A stretch of 64,000 nt of DNA from Dactylorhiza incarnata. Its lineage: Eukaryota; Streptophyta; Magnoliopsida; Asparagales; Orchidaceae. The first letter of the stretch is position 1. Every line of letters starts with the position of its first letter. Both the position numbers and the translations under genes were made by a program. The notes beneath the pieces are model-generated. The model did no database searches. It was not told the DNA's origin and saw nothing but the letters and a program-made list of their open reading frames with translations. Shown here one piece after another: positions 1-11,516 of the stretch. The stretch is from positions 2,605,501 through 2,669,500 of the forward strand of contig JAWHQI010000201.1 in the NCBI GenBank assembly GCA_033032865.1. Direction: 5' to 3'.

Positions 1-17
1 AAGACCATGTTCCAACA
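1..17 (-). repeat. Terminal 17 bp of a B-type copia LTR
   Basis: The first 17 bases are identical to the outer end of the B element 5' LTR at 43507-43523 (ending in CCATGTTCCAACA). The DNA that follows is not the polypurine-tract complement seen next to the B 3' LTR at 11257, so this is the outer (5') end of a minus-strand copy, or a solo LTR, lying left of the window. Confidence 0.7.
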
Positions 18-117
18 TTTGTGAGTGTTGTAATTATTCTTTTCAATCAATATATTGTCTTCTTCATATTCTTTTTTTACGCTGTGTGTGTGAGTGTTTT
101 TATTTTATTTTAGCTTT

Positions 118-345
118 TTCATTATTGTAGAGTGGGTGTGTGTATGAGATAATTTTGTCTATTATTCCTAATTTAGTTTTTATGCTTTCTTTCAATTTAT
201 TGTAGAGTGCGTGCGTGTAGGAGATAAATTTTCTGCTACCTTTAAATTCAGTCATTTCAATTATCGTAGAGTGCGTGCGTGTAGGGGATAAATTTTCTAC
301 TTTCTTAAAATTCAGTCATTTCAATTATCGTTGAGTGCGTGAGTT
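118..345. repeat. Degenerate tandem repeat, about 64-bp period
   Basis: The phrase TGTAGAGTGCGTGCGTGTAG, with variants, recurs at about 126, 201, 265 and 329, giving spacings of 75, 64 and 64 bp. The units are separated by AT-rich DNA containing TTCAGTCATTTCAATTAT. GTGTGT/GTGCGT runs add a microsatellite character. No coding potential is visible. Confidence 0.7.
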
Positions 346-900
346 TTTAATTTAGTGCGTTCTTTTCCATTCTTATATAGTTCTTCTTTGTTTTTTCTTA
401 ACGCAAGCAATCTCTTAATTATTATCGCCATCACTCTTTTAAATTTGCAAAATCAATCAAACCCTATTTCCGATAAAATAATAGCTAGTTCTTAAAAAGT
501 AGAAATAATCAACACGATTCGGAAAAGTATGATCTTCATATTTTCTAAGAATATCCTATGCTATACACGATAAGATATACTTGCCTTTATCAAAAGATTA
601 GTTTGGATAAATTAAACAAAAACTTGCAAAACTCTCTCCTTTTTTATCAAATTAGAAGAATTCAGCATCGTCGCTGGGGCGTAATCGTTGATATTTTGAA
701 AGAAGAAAAGCTCGTTACTTCTATCTCTCGATAGGATAATGGTTAGTTTCTCAAAGTAGGAGTACTCGTGAAACTTCTCGAAAGCGCCCACCTAATTCTA
801 CCCTCACCTCGAAAGGTTTTGCAAAAGTTCTTATTTTAATCATCAAGGTAGCACTATAAATTCTCATTCTATGATTATTATAAAAATTGCAGAGCATTAT
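346..900. other. Unassigned AT-rich DNA
   Basis: I see no gene, structural RNA or recognisable retrotransposon domain here. Short open frames are consistent with chance. It may be flanking DNA of the copia LTR at the window start or a diverged part of the G3 LTR that follows. Confidence 0.5.
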
Positions 901-3304
901 ATTCAGCCTAAAGGCTCCCTGAACATATTTCATTTTTTTATAAAATCATATGACCACATAAATATTATAATTCATGGAAACTGACTTTTGTCACATTGTA
1001 AAGTACTACAAATTATCTTATCCAAAAATTACAATAAAATTTCTAGAGACTTATTGCCTCATGAAAAGTTCATTATCCAAGTTTCCTAGCTTTTCTAAAT
1101 ATATGACCATATATTTTGCACTTGAAATGAAGATTACCAAATTAAATAATAAATGTTCAGTGGGTTACAATGACTCCAAACATTTCAACAAAATTATCCT
1201 AGGTGTTTATTCACCCTATAAAACCATCTACAAAGTTTCAAGGCCATCCATGTAGTTATGACACCATTCCCTTCAATAACTCCTATATGCACCCCTAGGG
1301 AATGAACTAGGTTTTCTTGGTATTCCAACCCTAAACCTTCTAAAATTACTGGTAGGGATGTTTAATGTGATAAGAAAGAGGTGACCAAGTTTTCATCACA
1401 CTTGGTTGTGGGATGGCCAGTCGAATCCTCAAAGTGCACTTTTTGGTAGACTAGAGTTAACATTCCCTAGGTGACCATGATTGGATACTAGTTTACCAAG
1501 TCTAATCAAACCCAAATGGGATGAGATTTTTACAATGGACATATAATGTCCCCACGAGCCCGGATCAATAGGGGGCACTCAAATAAATTTTTGGTTAGCC
1601 CTAGGGACACCTTCACCAAAAAGGGTGCTGAGAGAGTACCTGTGTGCTAAATTGGATGAAACCAATTTTAAATTAAACTATACCTCAAGGACCACATATT
1701 GCATGTTGAACACTTTTACAGTAGAGGTGACCAGGTAGTTTTAATAATTAAAACCATTCACTGCATATTATGTGACATAATGTAAATGGTACATACATTT
1801 TCTTCATTTTGGCCTGCGTATAGTAGATCACATAAGATCTGACAGCCCAAGGTCATCGGCCCAGATTGCTCGACGGTCCATGATCGCCCGTCCTGGGTTA
1901 TCTTTTGTCTCAATTTGTTGGACATCCATGCATCCTCTCGTCTGGCTATTGCCACCACAACCTTCGTCGAGGTGGTGGACAACGATTCGCGGTGGTTTGC
2001 CGTCGGAGGTGGCTGGAATGGGAGATTAGATTTTGGTGAGGGAAAAGAGCTCAAAAATGAGCTCTTTTGGAAGCTTGATTCGAGACCGATTTGGCTCATA
2101 TCAAGCCCCAAATTGATTGAGATCTAAGAACCAAGGGAGGAGAAGGGGACCGGACCAGTGAGGTGGTTGTTTGCCTTGCCGACCGATGGTTCACCATGGA
2201 GGCTAGGAGAGCTTTCGGGTCCATGGTCAATCCTTGGTTGGAGAGCTCAAAAATCTCTGGAAATTTGTGGGTTTCACTTCTCTCATCCCTTTAAAGGTGT
2301 TTAAGTACTCAATTGAGGGAGGGGGAGGTGAAAGCTTTGTTTGCCATTAATGACCATTATACAAATTTTTGGCCAAGGTGTACCTCCCCTGAAATTTTCC
2401 TCCTTTTGGCATGGCATTGGCTGGATCCTTCTCATAAATGATAGTGGAGATGAATCTCAATTAATTGGAGTGGAATTGAAGGGGTAATTGCATTCAAGGC
2501 CATGGATGCCCTCTTGATTTCTCCTTCAAAATTGGGGAAACTCCCTTTTTCTCTCTCCTAGTCACCCCCTCCAAAAATTGAGTGGTAATCCATGTAATTT
2601 TCAGTCATGAGGACTTATTGGATCACCATAATCGGGCCTAGCCTAATTGGATTGAGGTTTGGGTTTGATTTCCAAAATTTGGGCTTAATTAACCCTAATT
2701 GGTTTAGCCCAACCCTAGGTCAACTTATGTGGTGTGACTAACCCAAATGGATTCTCATTGGTCCCTTGACACCACCCAAGGTCAATTGTGACTTGGTGTG
2801 ATCAATTGGGTCAAGTTGAGTCACTTTGACCTAACTAGGTCAAATTGGGCTTTTTGAGTCCAAGTGTTGTTTTGGCCTCACCCATGGAATTAATTGGACC
2901 TAATGTGTTATTAGTGAACCATTGACCTCCTTTAACGGTTAGAAAGATTTTGGTGAGGTCAATATGACCAATTGGAGACCATTTGGTCCTTAATATACTA
3001 TTTTGACCTATCTAAGGTTAGGGTTTACTTTGGTCAACTTGACCACATTTGTTGACCCCAATGGGCCCTATGTGGCCCAAAGGACTCCCTATGAGGTCAG
3101 GGTTGTCATGGTGGGGTCAGGTGGTCAACTTGAGTCCCAAAAGTCACACCCTAGACTAAGTAACCACAAATTGCTATTTGCAAACCAAGGTGATTTCACC
3201 TACCTACTATGGTTCTTGGGGTCCTTTTGGTCTTCCTAGTGCTTTGTCATGACCTAGTCATGACAAAACCCTCCTAGAGGACTAGTTGTTTGTGGGATGT
3301 TACA
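901..3304 (-). repeat. G3: truncated gypsy LTR of the G1/G2 type
   Basis: Read on the minus strand, the LTR starts at 3304 with TGTAACATCCC, as the G2 LTR does at 61603. The inner side of that end shares TCATGACCTAGTCATGACAA with G2 (61546 onward). Homology to G2 can be followed to about 950, for example the AAAAATTACA region near 1025 and near 59040. GC-rich DNA at 1900-2230 corresponds to 60180-60600 of G2. The distal LTR end (TGTAAGACC in G2) was not found, so the element is truncated or too diverged there. The left boundary is approximate. Small open frames at 1758-2127 lie in the GC-rich part and look non-coding. Confidence 0.7.
2703..3061. promoter_or_regulatory. W-box (TTGACC/T) cluster in the G3 LTR
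   Basis: Many TTGAC[CT] cores occur on both strands, for example around 2717, 2780, 2815, 2840, 2925, 2960, 3003 and 3030. They lie about 240-600 bp inside the LTR start, the same relative place as in G1 and G2. TTGAC[CT] is the established WRKY-binding W-box. A role here is inferred. Confidence 0.55.
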
Positions 3305-4894
3305 TTAGGACTCGCTCAGCTTTGCATGAATCTTACTCAAATTTATATTTTATATCTAAAATAGAACCCAAGAACATTTCGGAAGCATTAAATGATGAAT
3401 CTTGGTTCTTAGTCATGAACGAGGAGTTAAATAAGTTTGAGCAAAACAATGTTTGGATATTGGTGGAGCGTCCTAGTAACCAGATCGGTAATAGGCTTAA
3501 TGTGGATCTATAAAAATAAACTTGATGGTGTGTCGAGGATAACAAGAAATAAGGCACGATTGGTTGCTTAAGGTTACTCACAACTTGAAGGCGTTGACTT
3601 TGAAGAGACTTTTGCACTGGTTGCATGTCTTGTGTCCATTAGGATGTTTTTAGCATTTGTAAGTTTCAAACAAATAAAATTATATCAAATGGATGTCAAA
3701 ACTGCCTTCCTAAATGGTTATATTAATGAGGAGGTTCATGTTAAGCAACCACACGATTTTAAGAACGGTGATCACCCAAATCATGTCTACAAACTAGTGA
3801 AAGCCTTATACTGTCTAAAGCAAGTACCCCATGCTTGGTATGATTGACTTACCACCTTTCTTTTAAAACATGGTTTTAGGATGGGTAGTGCGGATACGAC
3901 GCTATATGTAAAGTATAATGATTTTGATCTAATTATATTACAAATCTATGTCGATGATATAATCTTTCGTGCCACCAATGATAATTTTTGTAATGAAATA
4001 GTTCAAGTGATGCAAACTGAATTTTAAATAAGTTTGGTAGGTGAATTAACATATTTTTTAGGATTTCAGATTTCTCAAAAGAACGACTGAATTCTTATAT
4101 GCCAATCAAAATACATAAAAGATATGCTTACGCAATTTGGCTTTGAAAATCTGAGACAAACAAAAACTCCAATTAGTGCATCACTCAAACTAGGAAAGGA
4201 TGAAAGTGACATTTCAATGGATCAAACAATCTTTAGAGGTATGATCGGATCACTCATATATCTAAGTGCGTCTTGACCCGATATTATGTTTTTGGTGTGC
4301 CTTTGTGCTAGATATCAAGCTAATCCTAAAGAATCTCATCTGGAAGCTGTTAAACATATCTTTAGGTATCTTATAGGGACAAAAAAGCTTGGTCTTTGGT
4401 ATCCACACACCACCAACTTCACACTCCATGGATATTCTGATTCGGACTATGCTGGATGTTCTCTTTATCGTAAGAGCACAAGTGGAACTTGTCACTTCCT
4501 AGGTCTGGCATTAGTTTCATGGTCGAGTGGGAAATAGAATTCTGTTGCCCTCTCCACTGCTGAGGCCAAGTATATTGCCTTAGGAAGTTGTTGCGCATAA
4601 GCACTTTGGATGTCACAAATGTTAGAAGACTTCGTTCCACACTTTATGAATGTTGAACTTAGGTGCAACAATAAGAGTGCCATCGACTTAACTAACAATC
4701 CGGTACACCACTCTCGTTCTAAACATATTGATGTATGTCATCACTTTATTCGCGATCATATTAAGAAAGAGAATGTGAGAGTAAACTTTATTGGGACTGA
4801 TGACCAGCTTGCAGATAAATTTACCAAACCCCTCCCTGACGCTCAATTTTCTTTGCTTCGCTTTGAATTGGGGGTTTTGGATATCGCAGCATAA
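3305..4894 (+). pseudogene. pol: Element A: Ty1/copia RT-RNase H remnant
   Basis: This is the 3' half of a copia pol, closely related to element B. It begins abruptly at the G3 LTR edge inside the linker before RT (RTRSALHE). RT motifs follow: MDVKTAFLNG near 3690, LKQVPHAWYD near 3820, and the catalytic YVDD at 3957-3968. The RNase H part includes SASxPDIMF, YSDSDYAG, STSGTC and STAEAKYIAL, and ends with KPLPDAQFSLLRF before a stop at 4892-4894. At least six in-frame stops (about 3848, 4027, 4089, 4275, 4536, 4599) and frameshifts near 3510 make it inactive. Gag, protease and integrase are missing on the left, where G3 sits. Confidence 0.9.
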
Positions 4895-6744
4895 TTTTTC
4901 ATGTACTGCATCTGGTGTGTCCTTTTGTCCATGTTTATTTTGCTGCATTAGATGGGTCTTGCATTTCACAACATATTGGGACGTCATTGGATTCAAAAAC
5001 CTTCAAAATCTGGGAAAAATTCTCGGGAAATCGCGGCTCTGTGAGTTACCTCCAGGCGTTAGACATACCATCGGCGGTAGATGCTTTTTCATGTATTGCG
5101 CGATTTCTATTCTGATTTTTCTATATTTCTTGTTCCTGTACTTTTGTCTGTTTTTTTTGTTTCTTTCCAGTTTTTATATAACCAAAATCACAGAAAATTT
5201 TGAAAACCCCAAATCACAAAAACATGTTTTATTTTGTTTTTTGTTTATGTGTGGTTTTTGTGTGTTTATTTTTTGAAAAATTAAAAAAAACTGAAGATGT
5301 TCATGCTAAAGGGGCATACATGACGTGAAATTGAAGCTCCATGATTACATGCACAATTTGATTTATGATTTCAAATCCTTGTGTACATTTTATGTCTTCG
5401 TCATGATATGTCCTAGTCTAAATGTAGGCAAACTACTGAGTCCTAATAGAGTAGAAATGTAAGTTTAATATGCCTCTAGGTATATGTGAGGACTTAGGCT
5501 AGGCAATGATATTACACATCCACACATCCTTAGAGAATGCACTAAAGTAAAAAATCCAAATGCGTACTTGCTATAACTCGTGATATTGTGACTAACATTG
5601 TAGGCTTGACTTGATAAATCAATATCATGATACTCATCTTTGCTATATATAGCGTAGAACTTTGGGAGAAAGTTATATTAATAAACAGCTTTTATAAACG
5701 GGTTAATTTGTATCTATCTATGTGGGTAGATTTTGTTTGATTCGGTAACCTTGTTTAAACGAAAGAAAAATAAAATAATAAACTTGATAGTGCTTCAATG
5801 AAAAAATTATATACAATCAAACTTGTTGACAAGAATTTCCCCCAAGCACTACACACCCCTCCTGACAAGCCTTCATAAGCATTGTGAGGATGAGCACCTT
5901 AATCAAAAGAATCGTTATGATCTTGTGCAAACTTAGAAATTTAATAGTGCCCTAGTTCTATACTTGGTATTCATGTAAGACTAACAAACATGACAAGATT
6001 TATCACTTCATGGCTTTATGTTAGGATATAAATTTACTAAGATATAGCTTGTATTAATTTTAATTTAACTTGATGTTATTTCTATTGATGCTACACGAAC
6101 ACTTGTCATTGTTCAGTCTAACACTTCCATGCATAAGAATTGGACTTGAACTACATTATCTCTCTCTTGCATGCTTGTACAAATACATGATTGCCATTCA
6201 TGACACATACGATGTTCCTTGAATTAGTTTGATAATTATCTTTTGACATTGTGTGAAAACTCATGTGTATTTAGTCTCATTTTATTTGTCCGATTCATTT
6301 AACTTATACCAAATTTTAAAATGCACAACTGTTTAATTTTAAAGTGGTATTTTTGGTTTCCCCGTGCGTTTTGACCCATGTACTTTTTCAATTCTCTGAT
6401 CATATTTTTGTCAATCCTTATTCCTTTCATGATTTACTTTCTATGTTTGTACTATTCTTCAAATCCGCTGCATTTCTCATATCCGTATGTTAGTTTGATC
6501 TAGACGACCCCTTTTGCTAACATCAAAGGGGGAGAATGGAACATGTTCATGAGCTAGTTATATGCTAGTCACCTAAGAAAGATCAATCATAGGGAGAGAT
6601 ACTCGAATAGAGTGCAAATCGATAGGGGGAGCACATATGTAGGGGGAGACATACTACTTCAGTGCAAGTTAACACTTTATGATTTATCTTGATATATAAA
6701 CCTGTTCATATATCATGATTATTGGTGATTACACTATACCATGC
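4895..6744 (+). other. Element A 3' non-coding region with polypurine tracts
   Basis: About 1.85 kb of AT-rich DNA follows the RNase H stop. The only GC-rich spot, 5030-5110, lies at a place comparable to an LTR-type palindrome in B (13110). Three AGGGGGAG-type purine tracts occur at 6525-6536, 6624-6633 and 6641-6650. Multiplied polypurine tracts near the 3' end are a known Sirevirus trait. The first tract is followed by TGGAACATG, which may be the start of A's own 3' LTR, cut off by S1. Small open frames such as 4791-5276 are not convincing genes. Confidence 0.6.
6525..6650 (+). promoter_or_regulatory. Multiplied polypurine tracts of element A
   Basis: AAAGGGGGAGA at 6525, TAGGGGGAGCA near 6623 and AGGGGGAGAC at 6641 are repeated candidate primers for plus-strand DNA synthesis. 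The tract position is seen; the function is inferred from the family. Confidence 0.6.
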
Positions 6745-6902
6745 TGTTGGGAATATTGCCCTCAATGTTCCCTTGATTTGAAGAGGCATCACTCATAATG
6801 CTAAGAACATATTGTATTTGATAAACACCATTTTACATCATAAATGTGCAGGGTTAAGATATTACAAGCATTAGAATAATGTTAGTGGTTCACTGTCAAA
6901 AC

Positions 6903-7092
6903 CGTTGAGACTAGCTCACAGTCTCAGTTGAACCGCTGAGATGAGGCTAGGGGCCACTGAGAAGGGGTCTGCCTCAGCTGAGCTGCAGATAGACAAAATC
7001 CGCAAAGATGACAATCTATCTCAGCTGATCCGCTGAGACAAAGACAGCTCAACCGCTGAGACAGAAGGCTGTCACAGCCCAACCGCTGAGAT
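6903..7092 (+). promoter_or_regulatory. Palindrome cluster (CCGCTGAGAC) in the S1 LTR
   Basis: Seven or so copies of CCGCTGAGA or its complement occur, e.g. TTGAACCGCTGAGATG at about 6929, CTCAGCTGATCCGCTGAGAC at 7020-7039, and AACCGCTGAGAC/T near 7050 and 7080. They form overlapping inverted repeats. A second cluster of the same motif is found before ORF3 (54809-54960). Confidence 0.75.
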
Positions 7093-7222
7093 AGATTCAA
7101 ATCTAAACATGACATTGGCGGGATTTTGTTATGGCGCAAACAGATGTAAAGCTAGATAAAGTTTGTTATCCTTCACCATGCTGTGTCAGGGGTCTCCTTA
7201 GAGTCGTTGAAGATGGAAGGAG

Positions 7223-7230
7223 TATAAAAG
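7223..7230 (+). promoter_or_regulatory. TATA box of the S1 LTR
   Basis: TATAAAAG lies about 130 bp downstream of the palindrome cluster, in the right place and orientation for an LTR core promoter. Confidence 0.6.
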
Positions 7231-7549
7231 AACATCTTGGAGCATTTCAGAAAGTCTGTTGGTGTGTTAAGTGCTGAAAAGTTATGAGAGCTATCTACTG
7301 TTCCATTGATGGCTTTCAAGAGCTATCTCCTTCTGCTTTTTGAACCAGCAAAAAGATACAAGGAGAGAAGATAGCTCTTATATCCAGAAGAGCAAGGTGA
7401 TCTTTTCTCATCTACTGAAGATTAGGGTTAGATAGGATCAAGGTCTGAAGATTTCATTCATGCATGCATCAAGGTTGCACCAGTTGTGCATAAACAATAG
7501 AAGACAATAAATCACTCTGTCAACTATTGTAAGCTCTACTTATAACCTT

Positions 7550-7860
7550 TGTAGGGACTGTATTGTTCTGAGTTTGTAGGGCATGTTGTATGAGCTGCAG
7601 GGTTGTTGAACCTGAGATTGTAAGGCTATTGAGCCTGAGATTTTTAAGGCTGTTGAGCCTGAGCTGTAGGGCATTTTGCCTGATAAGTAGGGCTTCTTAA
7701 TAGGCCTGGGGTAGGAGATCAAGGTGATCTTCGAGCTGTAGGAGTGGGATCACTCTGAGTTGGTAGGGCTGGTTGGCCTGAGGTAGGGTTTGGATCAAGC
7801 CTGAGAGATCCTGTGAGATCTGAGTTATAAGCTCTTGGAGCTGAGATTGGAGGAGGTTGC
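7550..7860 (+). repeat. Degenerate short repeats in the S1 LTR
   Basis: AGGGCTGTTGAGCCTGAG-like units of roughly 20-30 bp recur about ten times with much variation (e.g. near 7615, 7640, 7655, 7760, 7790). They lie downstream of the TATA box, so they would be transcribed in the leader. Confidence 0.6.
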
Positions 7861-8070
7861 CTTGTCTAACACACCGTTAGAAAGGTGTAGAGGGAAAGTG
7901 GACTACCCATAGACACACTGTCTTGGGGAACAACTATAAAGACTGTGTGTTTTTATGCTTGCTTGAGTTTTGTTTATTATTCATTAATTGTTAGCTACAA
8001 CTAAGTAATAGCAAAGAGACCTATTCACCCCCACTAGGTGAATTAGACAACTAACCTATAAACTATCAAG

Positions 8071-8090
8071 TCATACCAGAGGGAGGTTGG
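8071..8090 (+). promoter_or_regulatory. S1 primer binding site (decayed)
   Basis: TCATACCAGAGGGAGGTTGG matches the S2 site TGGTATCAGAGGGAGG apart from its first bases. TGGTATCAGAG is complementary to the 3' end of initiator-methionine tRNA in plant copia elements. It lies 2-3 bp after the LTR end. Confidence 0.65.
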
Positions 8091-8149
8091 TCAAAAAGTA
8101 CTTAACAGTCGAACCAGACCCAAATTAGGTGTAGTCAAATATAAATCCA

Positions 8150-10191
8150 ATGGCTACCACTAAAGGTCAGAAGGAGATGGGGTCAATGAAGTTGCCAATA
8201 TGGAAAAAGGGAACTTTTGGCATTTGGATGCGAAGAGTTAGGCTGTTCATGGAGGCTTCAGACACTAGGATCTTTATTACTATCAAGGAGGGCCCCTTTG
8301 TCTTCGAAAAGCCCTCCACTATTGATCCTACAAGACAGATAGCCAATTCACATGCTGAAATGACAAAGGATGAAATTGCATTGGCCACAATGGACAAAAG
8401 AGCACAAAAGACAATTGTCAATGCAATTGATGATTCCACCTTCCAAAACTTGGTACATTATGAGACTACCAAGGACATGTGGGATACACTGATTGTGTAT
8501 ATGGAAGGTACTGAATAAGTGAGGGATGATAGAAATTCCCTCCATAATCAGGAGTATGAAGCCTTTAAGCAACAAAGCCTGGAATGCATAGCTGACTGCT
8601 ATGAGAGGTTCTTTAGAGTAGTGAATGAGCTGAGGACCTATGAAAGGGTCTTCACTCATTATGAGATGAATGACAAATTCCTAAGATCTCTAACTAGAGA
8701 TTGGGATACCAAAATCTATGCCATCAGAGAGGTGGCAAGGCTGGGTGAGACTCCTCCGACACTCTATTTAGAAAGCTGCTCTCCTATGAGATGCAGCTAT
8801 CTGCAAGGAAGGAGGAGGACACATCCTCCAGGCTTCATGCAAGGGAGAGGATAGTGGCTCTCAAAGCTTAGAGATCCAAGAAGAGCAAGGAAAGGATGCC
8901 TTCAACACCAAGAAGGGTTGCTAGCTCAGAAAACTCTGAGCCCAGCACATCAGAAATCAGCTCGTCTGATGAGGAGTTTGCTGCCTTCTCAAGGAATTTC
9001 AAGAAGCTGTTGAGGAGGAACCGGTGGAAGAACAAGCCTTCCTCCTCCTCACATCCCAGGAAGGATCACAGGAGATCTGAAAGGCAGCACCCCAAGGGGG
9101 ACAGGTATGATCCTAAACATGTTAAACATGTTTCAAATAATGTGATTTGTTATTGCTGCAGCAAGATTAGACATGTCAAAGCTAACTGTCCAGACAAGAG
9201 GAAGGAGAAAGGTGATAAGAAAGATCATCACCATAGAGGAAGAAAGGTTGAAAAATCCTTCCTAGCTATGAAGGAGAAAAGCTGGAGTGAGTCTGAGTCA
9301 TTTTCAGATTCAGAAGAAAAAGTAGAAGCCTACATTGGGTTGTTTGTAGCTGAAGAGGATGAGGACTTTCCTGCTGCAAAGATTGGCATCAGGGCCCCTC
9401 TGTCACACTCATACATTGACATAGAGGAGGATGAAGAAGATAGATAACATCATGGCTTAATGGCCATAACAGATGATGATGAAGAAAGTCCGGACAATCC
9501 TGAGAGGTATCAATTCCTGTCACCCCCTCTTCTGATTATGAATTTGTGCCAGACTCTGAAGCATGCTCATCTAATGATGAGAGTGGCTCAGATTCTGAAG
9601 TGGCTATCAATCAATTGATTGATAAGTATGATGCTATATTGGATGCTCTGAAAAAGAGCAAAAAGCTAGCCAAGAGGCAAGCTTGGGAAATTGCTTCCCT
9701 TTAGCTGGCTAAGCAAGACAGCACTGAGTCATCTACTCAGATGGCTCAGATGAGTAGAGAGATAAGCCAACTCAAGGGAATAACAATAGTACAATTAAGC
9801 ACCATCTCCCAAAAGAACATGGTCATAAAGGACCTTGAGGAGAAGCTTCTCAAAGAGAAGAGCTTAGTAGCTCAATTCTCCAAACCCAAATCTGTACTAC
9901 CAATCACTGACACCTTTTCCTCTCAAAATAATAGGAGAGGGTTAGGTTTCAATAATATGGTAGTGGGTGATGAGATTGGAGAAAAGGGCAAGGCTAAGGC
10001 TAAGCCTCATACCACCTTTAAAAAGGTGTTTCTACCCTCCAACAGGTATGACCATAACATCATGTATGGTCACTGGAAGAATGGGAGTTCCTATAGGAAG
10101 GAAAATACTCCTTACTATAGTAGAAGAAAGGACATGTGGATGAGTGCTATGAAAGATCCCCATGAAGAAATTCAAATTGCCCACTCTGGAC
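8150..10191 (+). pseudogene. gag: S1 gag, N-terminal and central part
   Basis: The ATG at 8150 opens a typical copia Gag (MATTKGQKEM, then FGIWMRRVRLFME and TTKDMWDTL, the conserved capsid-like region). An in-frame TAA occurs at 8516-8518, a frameshift near 8760 and another stop near 8868. A zinc knuckle CX2CX4HX4C (CYCCSKIRHVKANC) is at 9148-9189. Acidic and basic tracts follow, then a coiled-coil segment at about 9741-9890 (MAQMSREISQLKG onward) and a basic, tyrosine-rich stretch. Element B cuts the frame after 10191, and the C-terminal part resumes at 43529. The gene is inactive; Gag would have formed the virus-like particle. Confidence 0.85.
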
Positions 10192-11256
10192 TGTTGGATC
10201 GGTATGCGTCCTTAGAGGGGGGGGGGGGTGAATAAGGGTTTTAAAAACTTTTATTATATTTTATTATATTTGAAATTACAAGAGAGGAAAATAAGAAATC
10301 AAGCATATTAATTGAAATAAAATTGAGACATCATTTTATTAATATGAAAAAGAGAGTTTACAAAACTTGATTTCTTATGACGCTAGAAATCGAAGTCGAA
10401 TTATAAAAACTCTTTTTTGTTTTCTATCCCGACTCGCATTCCCACGAACCGGTGGCCCTAGCCAATCCTTCTCATGATATGGCCATAAGCACCCCCTAGA
10501 CCTAACCTAGATCTAGTCGCCAACACGAGGCGAGTTTCAGCCTTAAGTCCTACCCAGACCTAGTCGCCAACATGAGGCGAATTCACTAAATAATTACAGA
10601 AAAAGATGTGAAATAAAAAGAAAATAATATGAAAATATCCCTCTTGAAGAACTTCTGAAGTTGGTCACGAAGGACCCCTGTAGTATAAGCGTTGATGAAG
10701 CGATCTTCGGTCAGATCTGGCATTAAGAAATCCTCCTTCAGAAATTCATGGAACTTTGGTAGGAGATCACTTTTCGGTAGAGTAAGGGTCTGGAATTCTA
10801 GAACTTCACCTATATCAAACTTATATCATCAAAATGAGATAAGAGGCCTCCTTTTATAGGTGTGAGCGCTAGCGCTACCGCCTGCGCTAGCGCTACCACT
10901 GGCGCTATCCCATATTAGGGAATATTCTCCACGCGTGTATCTTTATTCCAAGGAAACTCCGCCGCCTTGCCTCTTGTGCTCCGCGATATCGCCTGAGCTA
11001 TCCGTAACCGCCTAGCGCTAGCCCTTTCTAAAAATGTTGCTGGAATTGCGCTAATTATCGTTGGCGTCGTGCGCTAGGCATTACCGCCGGCGCTAGTGGG
11101 CATGTTGGAATTATTGGCTCAATTTTGGGGGCAACCTTCTTATGTTATCCTTGAGTCATATGGACTTGGTACCTGTACCCTTAAGCACACAAGATCAAAT
11201 ACACATAGGATTTTTTATTCTTAAACCTAGGAGATGTGGAAGACCATGTTTCAACA
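10192..11256 (-). repeat. B 3' LTR
   Basis: This 1,065-bp LTR starts TGTTGGATCGG and ends CATGTTTCAACA on the plus strand. On the minus strand it has the GCGCTAGCGC palindrome cluster, a TATA box (CCTATAAAAG, 10851-10860) and a C-run near its end. The C-run appears as 12 Gs at 10217-10228, against 6 in the partner LTR. Confidence 0.9.
10851..11100 (-). promoter_or_regulatory. GCGCTAGCGC palindromes and TATA box in the B 3' LTR
   Basis: The perfect palindrome AGCGCTAGCGCT is at 10865-10876, with further GCGCTAGCG/CTAGCGCTA copies near 10885, 11015, 11070 and 11090. On the minus strand the cluster runs directly into CCTATAAAAGG at 10851-10860. Confidence 0.7.
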
Positions 11257-11516
11257 AACACCCCCTTTTGATAATAACAAATCCATTAATGATAAATCAG
11301 AGCATTAATATATAAGCATGATGAAACCTACTTATGTGTGAGTGAGAGTGATGACTTAGGATAATTATCGATTTTATTATTTAGAATTGCTCCACCTAAA
11401 TACATGCTCCCCCTAAGTGAATGCTCTCCTAATATGTAAGCTATCATCTTAATTAATCATGTTAGTTTTCCATTTTGATAATGGATTTTATTTATCATGT
11501 TAGTTCTCCCCCTTTT
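11257..11516 (-). promoter_or_regulatory. Multiplied polypurine tracts of B
   Basis: On the minus strand AAAAGGGGGAGAA (about 11504-11516), TAGGGGGAGCATG (about 11403-11415) and AAAAGGGGGTGTT (11257-11270) occur in order, the last directly against the 3' LTR. The last is the expected plus-strand primer; the others are the extra copies typical of Sireviruses. Confidence 0.8.

Larger units (their letters stand above)
6745..8068 (+). repeat. S1 5' LTR
   Basis: It begins TGTTGGGAATATTGCC and ends near CTATCA, just before a PBS. U3 holds the GCTGAGAC palindrome cluster (6903-7092), a TATA box at 7223-7230, and a downstream stretch of degenerate repeats. Near the 3' end an inverted repeat ATTCACC/GGTGAAT (8023-8029 and 8037-8043) frames a C-run. 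The same CTATTCACCCCC block occurs at the ends of the B and S2 LTRs. The 3' boundary is uncertain by a few bases because the matching 3' LTR is not in the window. Confidence 0.7.

Noticed and set aside
4791..5276. A 161-codon frame after element A RNase H as an extra gene
   Set aside because: It overlaps the end of RNase H in another frame and becomes a Phe/Leu-rich translation of T-rich DNA.
6745..8068. This LTR as the 3' LTR of fragment A
   Set aside because: No polypurine tract abuts 6745, and a PBS and gag follow at 8071 and 8150, so it is the 5' LTR of S1.
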